A DNA stretch of 64,000 nucleotides from Desulfotignum sp. GTDB taxonomy: Bacteria; Desulfobacterota; Desulfobacteria; Desulfobacterales; Desulfobacteraceae. The notes below the pieces were generated by a model, which saw nothing but the letters and a program-made list of their open reading frames with translations, did not search any database and was not told the origin of the DNA. The stretch lies in NCBI GenBank assembly GCA_021737695.1, contig JAIPDL010000001.1, forward strand, positions 110,002 through 174,001, written 5' to 3'. The translations under genes and the position numbers were made by a program. How positions within the stretch are numbered: position 1 is the first letter of the stretch; each line of letters begins with the position of its first letter. Of the stretch, positions 56,712 to 64,000 are shown in pieces.

Positions 56712-58127
56712 ATGAAACACTTGAAACGAACGCATCTGATTCTCACGTTGCTGGTGAGTGTTTTTCTGCTGACATCCCTGCCGGTATGGGCCGCCCAGAA
56801 ACAAAAAATGATCCCGGCCGGGTTTTCTGATCTGGCCGGAACAGCCAGGGCCGGGGTGGTCAATATCCAGACCGTGAAAACCGTTCAGGGCGGCGGCCGG
56901 GTTTTTCAGCATTTTTTCGGCCATCCCTTCGGAAACCGGGAAGGGCTTGAAGATTTTTTTGGCCCGTTTCTCACCCCCCAGCCCCAGAACCGGAAAGAAC
57001 AGAGTCTGGGCTCCGGATTTATCATTTCCAAAGACGGGTATATTGTCACCAATCATCATGTGATCAAAGGCGCGGATGAGATTAAGGTGATTCTTCATGA
57101 TAAAACCGAACTTGACGCGGAAATCGTGGGTACCGACCCCATGACGGACCTGGCGCTTATCAAGGTGGATGCTAAAAATTTACAACCGTTGAAATTCGGC
57201 AAATCCAGCGAAGCGGCCATCGGCTCCTGGGTGGTGGCCATCGGCAGCCCGTTCGGGCTTGAGCAGACCGTTACTGCGGGCATTATTTCCGCCAAAGGCC
57301 GGATCATCGGTTCTGGACCCTATGATGACTTTATCCAGACCGATGCGTCCATCAATCCAGGCAACAGTGGCGGACCGTTGCTGAATCTGGAAGGCGAAGT
57401 CATCGGAATCAACACCGCCATTGTGAGGTCCGGCCAGGGCATCGGGTTTGCCATCCCGTCCGATCTGGCCACCGGCATTATCGATCAGCTTATCGACACC
57501 CGACAGGTCTCCCGGGGATGGATGGGCGTGGGCATCCAGGACATCACACCGGAACTGGCGGAATATTATGACATCGATTCGACCGGGGGGGTGTATGTGG
57601 CCAAGGTGTATGAAGACAATCCCGCCCATGAAGCCGGAATCAAATCCGGGGATGTGATTCTTGAGGTCAATGGCCAAAAAATCGAAACCTCCCGGGATCT
57701 GTCCCTTACCATTGCCAATCTCAAGGTGGAAGAGACCGTGGATGTAAAAATTATCCGGGAAGGCAAGGAAAAAACCGTGAAGGTCAAACTGGGAAAACGC
57801 CCGGATCAGGATCCGGAAATGATGGCATCGCTGAATGAATTCGACAGTTTTGGGTTCAAGTTCAAAGAACTTGATGCCCCCACTGCCCAGCGCCTGGGAT
57901 ATCCTGAAGAAGTTAAAGGATTGATTGTCACTGAACTCAAACCTGATTCTCCGGCCGACAGCTCAGGGGTCCGAACCGGAGACCTGCTCATGGAGCTCAA
58001 CCGCCAGCGAATCACTGATCTGACATCCTATCATGAGGTGTTATCCCGCATTGAAAAAGGCCGGGCTGCCCAGCTGCTGTTCAGAAGAGGCAACAGCCAT
58101 GTGTATGTGGTGCGGTTTGAAAAATAA
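56712..58127 (+). CDS. degP: Do/HtrA-type periplasmic serine protease
   Basis: A periplasmic protease/chaperone of 471 residues. A signal peptide ends near LPVWAA. The catalytic triad is H116 in TNHHVIKG, D146 in MTDLALIKV and S219 in NPGNSGGPL. Two PDZ domains follow (about 275-365 and 385-470), with MGVGIQDITPELAEYY marking the first. ATG 56712 with AAGGAG just upstream is the start; the upstream frame start at 56667 would disrupt the signal peptide. DegP, DegQ and MucD cannot be separated by sequence alone. It ends in a strong terminator. Confidence 0.94.
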   Translation: MKHLKRTHLILTLLVSVFLLTSLPVWAAQKQKMIPAGFSDLAGTARAGVVNIQTVKTVQGGGRVFQHFFGHPFGNREGLEDFFGPFLTPQPQNRKEQSLGSGFIISKDGYIVTNHHVIKGADEIKVILHDKTELDAEIVGTDPMTDLALIKVDAKNLQPLKFGKSSEAAIGSWVVAIGSPFGLEQTVTAGIISAKGRIIGSGPYDDFIQTDASINPGNSGGPLLNLEGEVIGINTAIVRSGQGIGFAIPSDLATGIIDQLIDTRQVSRGWMGVGIQDITPELAEYYDIDSTGGVYVAKVYEDNPAHEAGIKSGDVILEVNGQKIETSRDLSLTIANLKVEETVDVKIIREGKEKTVKVKLGKRPDQDPEMMASLNEFDSFGFKFKELDAPTAQRLGYPEEVKGLIVTELKPDSPADSSGVRTGDLLMELNRQRITDLTSYHEVLSRIEKGRAAQLLFRRGNSHVYVVRFEK

Positions 58128-58153
58128 CGATAACGTTTAAAACAGTTGAAATT

Positions 58154-58197
58154 AAAAAATCTTCCTGCAGATCCATTCTGCAGGAAGATTTTTTGTT
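58154..58197 (+). terminator. Rho-independent terminator after the HtrA gene
   Basis: A perfect 17-bp stem (58154-58170 and 58178-58194, GC core CTTCCTGCAG) with loop ATCCATT ends in a run of T. The A-run on the other side makes it likely bidirectional. It also marks the edge between core genes and the AT-rich region. Confidence 0.88.
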
Positions 58198-58711
58198 TGC
58201 CCGCCATGGCCTGGATGATGAGTATCTCAAATTTAAAGACGGTTAACAGCCTTAACCAATTTAGGATTCATATTTTTGGAATCATTGCTCTGGGTGGATG
58301 ATATTTTATCCAAATTTATTGGTGCCATTAATGCTGAAACAATGGACTTTATGCTTGTAACGGCCTGTTCTTTTGAAAGGAATGGTGGAGCTGAGGGGGA
58401 ACGAGTTTAAAAGCCCCTAATGCCAAGGTTTTCGACCGTTTCAGCCATTTTCCGAAACTCACTTTTGTCCAATTTTGTACCAGATGATTGCCCCCGGATC
58501 AAGGGGAATTTTTTGGCATAAATTTCTGAGACCAGATGAGGGCGTCATGTCATCCGAGTTTTTCCCCAGTGTCCCTCCGTATCCTCTCAAACCTCTCCAG
58601 ACTTCTCCAGCCAAAAATCTTTTCAAAAATTCCAGAATGAAAATCATTGAATTCTTTTTTCATGTTTGCAATATAAATATTGAAGGTAATTTCTGAAAAA
58701 GGGAGCGGCCT
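58198..58711. other. Gene-poor gap with a possible broken ORF
   Basis: No convincing gene. An open stretch of about 57 codons (around 58231-58410, containing ESLLWVDDILSKFIGAI) has no clear start and no recognised family, so it may be a relic. A short CCCC/GGGG hairpin followed by T6 lies near 58485-58515 and could stop transcription. The promoter of the HTH gene should lie in the last 150 bases, but no good -35/-10 pair was seen. No tRNA or direct att repeat was found. Confidence 0.4.
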
Positions 58712-59542
58712 ATGTCGGTGACCAGAAGGGAACTTTATGAACAGGTTTGGTCGATGCCGATGATGCATCTTGCGAAACACTATGGTTTGTCCAACAAAGG
58801 TCTTTCAAAAATCTGCGATAAATACAAAATTCCTCGACCATCTCATGGGTATTGGATCAACAGAAAACCGACGAAGAGATATAAAAAAATCCCACTGCCG
58901 AAACACAAAACAGAAAATATTGATGAACTTTATAGCCTCCGTGATTTGAGCCAAGATTTCAAAACGCTCCCAGAGATAACAAAAGAACTTGTTGATGTAA
59001 AAAAAATTCATGCTTCAATACTCCTGAAAGAAAATCTTGATGAGGCTCATCCGTTAATCAAGCAGTCTGCAAAAATTCTCAATAGAATACAGCCTGACCC
59101 ATCAGGCCTGATAATTCCATCCCAAAACTGCCTGGATATAAAAGTTTCCAAAAATGGCCTGGAGAGGGCATTGTTGATAATGGATGCAATCCTTAGAGCT
59201 TTTGACGACAATGGTTTCAAAGTTTCGATCGTTGAAAGAGAAACCAAAGTAAAAATTCATGAAGCTTCAGTGAAATTCAGCATGATTGAAGAAATTGAAA
59301 TGATTTGGAGGACTCCTCATGAGCATAGCTTGGAGGGAAAATATCATTTCGGACATGGTACTTTTGATTCCAGTCGTGGACCGAATGGTAAACTGGCTTT
59401 GGTGATTACCGATTCAGATTGGCTCTATAATGACCGTTTTCAGCAAAATTGGAGAGATACTAAAAAGGTCCGTCTTGAAAATAAAATCAATCGATTCATT
59501 ACTGCCCTTGTAAGAGTGGCTGTTGCAAAACAAGAAGATTGA
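58712..59542 (+). CDS. HTH-domain protein of unknown function
   Basis: A 276-residue protein. The N-terminal block TRRELYEQVWSMPM, then LAKHYGLSNKGLSKICDKY and the ending IPRPSHGYW (about 4-49) is a conserved helix-turn-helix module seen in unnamed proteins on mobile elements. The rest (about 90-276) is an acidic, mixed alpha/beta domain I do not recognise. GGGAG lies 6-7 bases before the ATG. The stop overlaps the next gene's TTG start by 4 bases, so the two are a unit. AT-rich coding sequence unlike the upstream core genes points to transfer. A regulatory role is suggested only by the HTH. Confidence 0.65.
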   Translation: MSVTRRELYEQVWSMPMMHLAKHYGLSNKGLSKICDKYKIPRPSHGYWINRKPTKRYKKIPLPKHKTENIDELYSLRDLSQDFKTLPEITKELVDVKKIHASILLKENLDEAHPLIKQSAKILNRIQPDPSGLIIPSQNCLDIKVSKNGLERALLIMDAILRAFDDNGFKVSIVERETKVKIHEASVKFSMIEEIEMIWRTPHEHSLEGKYHFGHGTFDSSRGPNGKLALVITDSDWLYNDRFQQNWRDTKKVRLENKINRFITALVRVAVAKQED

Positions 59543-60717
59543 AAAAAATGAAGAGAGCAGAAACACTCAAACAAATCAAGCCATTGGTGAATTATTGTAA
59601 AACCGGAAGACTCTTTGAAGTTCAAGAGTGGATAAAAGCTGGAAAACCCGTTTCATTACCAAAACAAGAAACCGGTAGGAGACCTAAAAGTCCTTTGGAA
59701 TATGCAATTGAGTCGGGTAATTTCAGTATTGTCCAAATCCTTTTGGAAGGTGGCGCATCAACGAATGAGTACGATTATTGTGCGTTAGAACATGCGAGTG
59801 AAAAGAAACGGTTGGATATTGTGAAGTTGCTTGTGGATTTTGATGCAGATGTCTCTATGGTTGATATAGCTTGGGTGTTCGAATGCAGTACTGTCCAAAT
59901 AGCAGAATTTTTGATTAGAAAGGGTGCTGATGTTGAAAATGGTTATCCACTGGCTCAAGTTTTAATTTGGGATTATAAAAAGGTCCTTTCAGTTTACAAA
60001 AAAATCTCAAGGCGACATCCGAAATTAAAAAAACAGCTGAACATGGCACTGAGATATTATTGTAGAGAAGGGGACCTTGAATGGGTTTCGTTGCTGTTGA
60101 AAGCCGGTGCAAATCCATATGAAAACGGTCTGTGTGAACCGAATGATGATCCTCATGATTCCAAAAGGAACGCTTTGGAGACCGCTATATTTTATGGGAA
60201 TTACGAAGTTCTCAATCTGACAGCCTTGAAATTCAGACCGAATCTGAAAAAGAATAAAGCACTTATGGAGACTGCTTGTCTTCAAGGGACATTAGAAACG
60301 ATTCAATTGTTGATTGATAAAGGTATTGGTTTTGATACGGTGAGTGCAAATATTATCCAAAACTTATTGGAAGAGATCGATATCGTATGTAGAATTAAAA
60401 AAATGTCTCCTTGGTGGTCTGGTACTTTTAAAATTGATTCTGAAAGAACCCGTGAAATAATTCGAAAGATCCATTTTTTTGCTCGCAAAGGGTTTCGATG
60501 GGAGCCAGAAGATAGTAAGGATATTACCAAAGCCAGGAATTCATTTGTCCAACTGGAACCTGATTATATCATAGAGTTTGTATGGATTATGGCGGGATAT
60601 GGGACATGCAACTTGAAAGGCTTGGCGGCACTTGTGAAGCCAAAATCGATTCAATCAATGCTAAATACACCCCAGAAACGGAGAGTAGAGAGATTATTGG
60701 AAAGCATGGAGTCATGA
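59539..60717 (+). CDS. Ankyrin-repeat protein
   Basis: A 392-residue protein with about five to seven ankyrin-type repeats, for example SPLEYAIESGNFSIVQILLEGGA, ALEHASEKKRLDIVKLL and LMETACLQGTLETIQLLIDKG. Such repeats bind other proteins; no catalytic domain or secretion signal is seen. The C-terminal third (about 270-392) is not clearly ankyrin. Start may be TTG 59539 (overlap with the HTH gene) or ATG 59548. Ankyrin proteins paired with an HTH gene suggest a regulated two-part module, possibly defence or toxin related, but nothing here proves it. Confidence 0.7.
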   Translation: MKKMKRAETLKQIKPLVNYCKTGRLFEVQEWIKAGKPVSLPKQETGRRPKSPLEYAIESGNFSIVQILLEGGASTNEYDYCALEHASEKKRLDIVKLLVDFDADVSMVDIAWVFECSTVQIAEFLIRKGADVENGYPLAQVLIWDYKKVLSVYKKISRRHPKLKKQLNMALRYYCREGDLEWVSLLLKAGANPYENGLCEPNDDPHDSKRNALETAIFYGNYEVLNLTALKFRPNLKKNKALMETACLQGTLETIQLLIDKGIGFDTVSANIIQNLLEEIDIVCRIKKMSPWWSGTFKIDSERTREIIRKIHFFARKGFRWEPEDSKDITKARNSFVQLEPDYIIEFVWIMAGYGTCNLKGLAALVKPKSIQSMLNTPQKRRVERLLESMES

Positions 60718-60756
60718 TGGTCAAAATCAAACCTCAAAAATTCCAAACGGATCTAA

Positions 60757-60975
60757 TTGAAACTCCATGCTCTCCGGCATACGTTTGCAACCAGACAGAT
60801 TCAAGAGAATGTCGACCTGTATACTTTGTCCAAACTGCTGGGACATGCCGACGTCTCAACGACACAAATTTATTTACATCTTGTTCAGAAGGATCTCGAT
60901 GATGCCATGAGGGTCTTAGAGAACGATGCTTATTCGAAAGTGATGGGATCGCTTTACAAGGGAAAGAAATCCTGA
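60757..60975 (+). pseudogene. Tyrosine recombinase C-terminal remnant
   Basis: The 72-codon frame holds the end of a phage-type integrase: HALRHTFAT (the HxLRH box) and LLGHADVSTTQIYLH with the His and active-site Tyr of the second half. An in-frame TAA at 60754 is directly upstream and no fitting N-terminal core follows in other frames, so at least 250 residues are missing. TTG 60757 has no ribosome site. It is best read as a broken integrase tail left behind a rearrangement. Confidence 0.8.
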
Positions 60976-61099
60976 TAGGGAATATTGGGATCAGATAATT
61001 TCGCCTGGTGATATATATTATGAGAAATTGCATGATCCACAGATCGGGATATTTATTTGTTAACGATTAAAAATAACTATCTATCTCATAGGGAGCCAA

Positions 61100-61711
61100 A
61101 TGGAAGAGACAATATCAATAGATTGGCTGAGTGTAGGGATGTTGTTAGCTACAATAGTACTTGCGTTCCTAACTGGCGCTTATGTTTTTCTCACAAAACG
61201 GTTAGTAAAAAGTCAGGTTGATCCTTATATTGCCGTGTTTGTCCACCACGATAATACTCGGCCAACAATAATACAATTAATAATTAGAAACATTGGTGCG
61301 GCTGTAGCTAAGAACATAAAATTTACAATTAACGGCTCTTTGCCTGCAAGAGCATTTGGCTTAGAAGAAAAGACCTCAAAAGAAGCGAATAAAATGGTGG
61401 ATGGACCTTTGATTTCAGGTATACCAGCACTAATCCCAGGAGAAGATAGAAGAATCGATTGGGGACAATATGGCGGCCTCATGAAAAGCATAGGTGACAA
61501 AGAAATAATCATAAAGGCTATCTATGAAACTGATGATTCACGAAAAATTACAACAGATTCTGTCGTAGAGGTCAAATCCTTCTTAAATACAAACGCTAGC
61601 AAGTATGATCCGTATGAAGGTATAGTCAAAGAATTGGAGAAAATTAGTCATCAATTAAATAACATAGGAAGTAAAGAAAGTGTATTGACGCTAAAAGTCG
61701 ATAATAAATAA
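61100..61711 (+). CDS. Membrane-anchored protein of unknown function
   Basis: A 203-residue protein with one N-terminal membrane helix (about 11-33, WLSVGMLLATIVLAFLTG) and a soluble part with beta-rich content (QLIIRNIGAAVAKNIKFTI) like an Ig or CARDB-type fold. A coiled tail (about 180-200) ends VLTLKVDNK. AGGGAG four bases before the ATG makes the start firm. I do not recognise the family; similar proteins are common as cargo near mobile elements. Confidence 0.6.
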   Translation: MEETISIDWLSVGMLLATIVLAFLTGAYVFLTKRLVKSQVDPYIAVFVHHDNTRPTIIQLIIRNIGAAVAKNIKFTINGSLPARAFGLEEKTSKEANKMVDGPLISGIPALIPGEDRRIDWGQYGGLMKSIGDKEIIIKAIYETDDSRKITTDSVVEVKSFLNTNASKYDPYEGIVKELEKISHQLNNIGSKESVLTLKVDNK

Positions 61712-61788
61712 CAAATTTTCGCTAATAAAAAGCCCGAGCGGACTTGCTGAAAGCTCACAGCCCAACTTCACGTTGTTTTAGAAACCAT
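61712..61788. other. Spacer with weak hairpin
   Basis: A 77-bp gap holding an AAAAAGCCCGAGCGG run and a GAGC/GCTC pairing that could form a weak hairpin. It may include the promoter of the next gene. No firm signal seen. Confidence 0.2.
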
Positions 61789-62559
61789 ATGACAGCAAAT
61801 ACAACTCATCCCTCATTTCCTCAGCCAAATAATTCAGATATAAGGATTTGGCGCTATATGGATTTTACAAAGCTTGCTTCAATATTTGAAGAAGGTGGGA
61901 TATTCTTTTCACGATCGGATATGCTTGGTGATACTTTTGAAGGTTCTTATTCTCAAGCAAATGCAGATTATCAAATTAGATCGGAGGTTTATGAAGAGGA
62001 TTGCAAAAGGCTCAATATACCCATTGAAAAAATGATTGAAGCTCACAGAACCTTTAGAAAGGTCCGGAAATGGCAAAGACAATGGATGATGATTAGTTGT
62101 TGGCACATGAGTGAACATGAATCAGCTGCAATGTGGAAATTATATACAAAATCTAATGAATCTGTATGTATCCAATCTACCTATAGAAAATTCGCAAATG
62201 TTCTCACTGATAATGTTTACATTGGCCAGGTGCAATACATTGATTACTCAAAAGAATGGATTGGAGAAAGAAACCTTTACACTCCATACATGCACAAAAG
62301 AAAATCATTCGAGCATGAACGTGAAATAAGGGCGATAGATAACCAATCTCCAAAAGGGCCTTTACCTATGGATAGAGGAATATCTCCACCAGACTTTGGG
62401 GTCTGGCATAATATTAATTTGCGTGAGCTAATCGAAAGGATTTACATTGCCCCATCCTCTCCACTTTGGTTTAGAGATTTAGTCAAAAAATTCACCGTTA
62501 GGTATGGATTTGATATTGATGTTATAAAATCATCATTAGATGATGAGCCATTTTATTAA
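61789..62559 (+). CDS. DUF2971-type protein
   Basis: A 256-residue protein whose RIWRYMDFTKLASIFEEGGI FF start, SRSDMLGDTFEGSY, then MISCWHMSEHESAAMWKLY and HEREIRAI are the DUF2971 pattern. The family is widespread and of unknown function; some members sit in defence or mobile contexts. ATG 61789 fits the family start; an upstream in-frame ATG at 61744 adds 15 residues that look non-conserved. Very AT-rich. No membrane segment or signal. Confidence 0.78.
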   Translation: MTANTTHPSFPQPNNSDIRIWRYMDFTKLASIFEEGGIFFSRSDMLGDTFEGSYSQANADYQIRSEVYEEDCKRLNIPIEKMIEAHRTFRKVRKWQRQWMMISCWHMSEHESAAMWKLYTKSNESVCIQSTYRKFANVLTDNVYIGQVQYIDYSKEWIGERNLYTPYMHKRKSFEHEREIRAIDNQSPKGPLPMDRGISPPDFGVWHNINLRELIERIYIAPSSPLWFRDLVKKFTVRYGFDIDVIKSSLDDEPFY

Positions 62560-62798
62560 TTATAAACGCACAATAAAATAACATATCGAATTATAAATAC
62601 ATTTGAATTATATCCGACGTATAAAAAATCGTTTTAGCATTATGACCGCTACCTTTTTAATTCACTATGTCGGGACAAGAATGTATCTATTTATAAGGAC
62701 AAAAATTCACCACAAAAATCTGAAACCCCATAGTATACGTTTCGAATCCCAATGTCCCCCCATGGCCCTTCCTCTGAGCCACCGGGAGACCGTCTGTC
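62560..62798. other. AT-rich gap between the DUF2971 gene and the resolvase
   Basis: About 240 bp with no supported gene. The first half is over 70% A+T by eye; composition turns GC-richer from about 62740, marking the edge of the resolvase unit. Confidence 0.3.
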
Positions 62799-63365
62799 CT
62801 ATCCTTTGTTCTGCTGGTCCTTCAAGATCCGATACAGCGTCTGCCTGCTGATGCCAAAATGGTCGGCAACGTCCTTCTTTTGCATACCATCTGTCACCAT
62901 CCGGCACAACTCCTGAACCTGGGTATCATTTAGAACCGCCTTCCGGCCCAGGTGTTTTCCCTTCTGTTTGGCCTTCTGAATCCCTTCGGCCTGCCGTTCC
63001 CTGATAAGAGACCGTTCAAATTCAGCAACAGCCCCCATGATTTGCAGCATGAGTTTCGACATGGCATTGCTGTCGTTGGTGAACTCCAGGTTTTCCTTGT
63101 GGAATTTTACCGTGATCCCTTTGGCCGTGAGGTCCTCGACGATGCCCTGGAGATCCTTAAGGTTCCTGGCAAGCCGGTCCATGCTGTGGACATGGAGGGT
63201 ATCGCCGGATCTGAGGAAATTCAGGCATTCTTTCAATTTGGGTCTTTTGGTGCTGCTGCCGGATACCTTGTCCTCAAACCGTTGGTCCAGGTGGATACCG
63301 TCAAGCTGCCGGTCGCTGTTCTGGTCAATGGTGCTCACTCTGATGTAGCCGATGTTTGGTCCCAT
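62799..63365 (-). CDS. Serine recombinase (resolvase/invertase family)
   Basis: A 188-residue Tn3-resolvase/Pin-type recombinase. The catalytic serine is S11 in GYIRVSTIDQNSDRQ; MDRLARNLKDLQ and EFERSLIRERQAEGI are conserved helices, and a C-terminal HTH reads KKDVADHFGISRQTLYRIL. AAAGGAG 9 bases before ATG 63365 marks the start, so the longer open frame to 63461 should be dropped. It can resolve cointegrates or invert DNA at res/gix-like sites. No transposase is in view, so the element is either truncated or continues past 64000. Confidence 0.93.
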   Translation of the reverse strand: MGPNIGYIRVSTIDQNSDRQLDGIHLDQRFEDKVSGSSTKRPKLKECLNFLRSGDTLHVHSMDRLARNLKDLQGIVEDLTAKGITVKFHKENLEFTNDSNAMSKLMLQIMGAVAEFERSLIRERQAEGIQKAKQKGKHLGRKAVLNDTQVQELCRMVTDGMQKKDVADHFGISRQTLYRILKDQQNKG

Positions 63366-63404
63366 CCGTGTGTCTCCTTTCTTGTTGGGGTTGATGTAAC
63401 ACAA

Positions 63405-63433
63405 CCTATAGACCATATGAGAATTTGTGTCAA
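63405..63433 (-). promoter_or_regulatory. Promoter of the resolvase inside an inverted repeat
   Basis: On the minus strand TTGACA (63433-63428) and TATAGG (63410-63405) are 17 bases apart, 40 bases upstream of the ATG. The pair lies between inverted arms TTGATGTAACACAA (63391-63404) and TTGTGTCAA (63425-63433). This is the layout expected if resolvase binds its own promoter as part of a res site. Confidence 0.6.
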
Positions 63434-64000
63434 GAAATAAAATTAGGACCTTTTGGTACACGAAGAATCAACGGTTTCCGATCCGGGCCATGGTGTCACA
63501 GAAGGTATACTTTCTTTTACGCTGTTTTATTGGCTGTTAAATCCGACTGTTGCATTGGCCGCTTTGAGGGACGATGAAAGGACTAAGTTAAACTTAGGTC
63601 AAAGAGGACGAAAAGGGACTTCATACTATGAAACCCCCGGCGGGACTCAGCAATTTCACAAGGGTTATTGTAGGTCTCCAAGATGGTACTCAAAAGAATA
63701 CACTTCATATTATGAAGGGTAATCGTAGAAACCCAATAGGGTCTCTGAGTCTGGAATCTATGCATTCATCATGAGAGCAGGAAACCACAAGCTTTAAACG
63801 CCCATTGTAAGGCTGTTCAGACCTGTCCTACCAAGATGGGAGTTCAGGTTAGGAACATTCAATGTAACTATTCAGCAAAAAAAATGCATCTGATGTCATT
63901 TTTTACTTGACAAGGGTTTTTGCGAAAAATCTGATTTTGCAGATGGCATTTGAAAGTCTTCCATTTAAAGGGTTTTCGGAGGATATTCTTTCGACTGAGC
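63434..64000. other. Structured, apparently non-coding end of the window
   Basis: Short open frames occur here but none has a ribosome site or family pattern. Two near-identical palindromes (63619-63633 and 63703-63717), a TAAGT/ACTTA hairpin at about 63583-63599, and a three-tier hairpin at 63814-63857 (TGTTC/GAACA, ACCTG/CAGGT, CTACC/GGGAG around loop AAGAT) point to a folded RNA or binding region. It could be the 5' part of an intron, retron or other element cut by the window edge. Confidence 0.4.
63619..63717. repeat. Pair of near-identical palindromes
   Basis: CTTCATACTATGAAA at 63619-63633 and CTTCATATTATGAAG at 63703-63717 are 84 bases apart and share 13 of 15 positions. The second is a perfect palindrome around a central T. 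They look like paired protein-binding sites. Confidence 0.55.

Noticed and set aside
61763..61790. Possible integron attC site: GCCCAAC core before the DUF2971 gene
   Set aside because: The partner GTTRRRY core is absent at the right spacing on either strand and the hairpin is weak; no integron integrase is present.
63366..63461. Longer resolvase reading frame with 32 extra N-terminal residues
   Set aside because: The strong ribosome site AAAGGAG precedes ATG 63365 and the extension overlaps the promoter and inverted repeat.
63453..63722. 89-codon + strand ORF at the window end
   Set aside because: It has no ribosome site or recognisable domain, overlaps palindromes and RNA-like structure, and its sequence looks random.
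58200..64000. CRISPR array or tRNA gene in the accessory region
   Set aside because: No regularly spaced repeats and no tRNA-like cloverleaf or TTCRANY arm were found by eye.

Overview
The window is a bacterial chromosome segment, probably from an anaerobic deltaproteobacterium of the Desulfobacteraceae type (Desulfotignum or Desulfobacula-like). This is inferred from protein style, moderate GC and gene families; no 16S rRNA or sulfate-respiration gene is present to confirm it. Genes are dense and mostly on the + strand, except pepN, an aminotransferase, one sulfotransferase, an ABC-F ATPase with a small membrane protein, and a resolvase.

Region 1 (1-9225) is a stress and maintenance block: a SpoVR protein and a large PrkA-type AAA/serine kinase, probably a SpoVR-PrkA module cut by the window edge, then mfd and a class III nucleotidyl cyclase. 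Region 2 (9249-14529) holds a class IV aminotransferase, an EI24-like membrane protein coupled to a UDP-glucuronate 4-epimerase-like enzyme, and pepN.

Region 3 (14592-43404) is a roughly 29 kb exopolysaccharide locus of the exosortase (EpsH/XrtA) type. It starts at a good sigma-70-like promoter. Its order is chain-length regulator, tyrosine autokinase, export lipoprotein-like protein, outer-membrane barrel, EpsI, exosortase, UDP-glucose dehydrogenase, glycosyltransferases, two asparagine-synthase-like amidotransferases, two sulfotransferases, a heparinase-family protein, flippase, O-antigen-ligase-like polymerase, a rhamnogalacturonan-lyase-like secreted protein, a membrane transglutaminase, wecB and a VanZ-like protein. 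Together these suggest a sulfated, amidated, uronate-containing surface polysaccharide. The 36.9-41.9 kb part looks AT-richer and may be a later acquisition. A perfect 14-bp terminator hairpin follows the block.

Region 4 (43605-58127) is core metabolism and envelope maintenance: prfC; serC-serA followed by a 1198-aa FAD/Fe-S oxidoreductase that may reoxidise SerA by-products; rsmE; a Uup-type ABC-F protein; and a two-component system next to a Do/HtrA protease, closed by a 17-bp terminator hairpin.

Region 5 (58195-64000) is an AT-rich accessory region. It contains an HTH protein overlapping an ankyrin-repeat protein, a broken tyrosine recombinase tail, an N-terminally anchored unknown protein, a DUF2971-type protein, a serine resolvase with a clear promoter inside an inverted repeat, and about 600 bp of structured, apparently non-coding DNA to the window end. 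The HTH/ankyrin pair and the structured tail are the best candidates for something undescribed.
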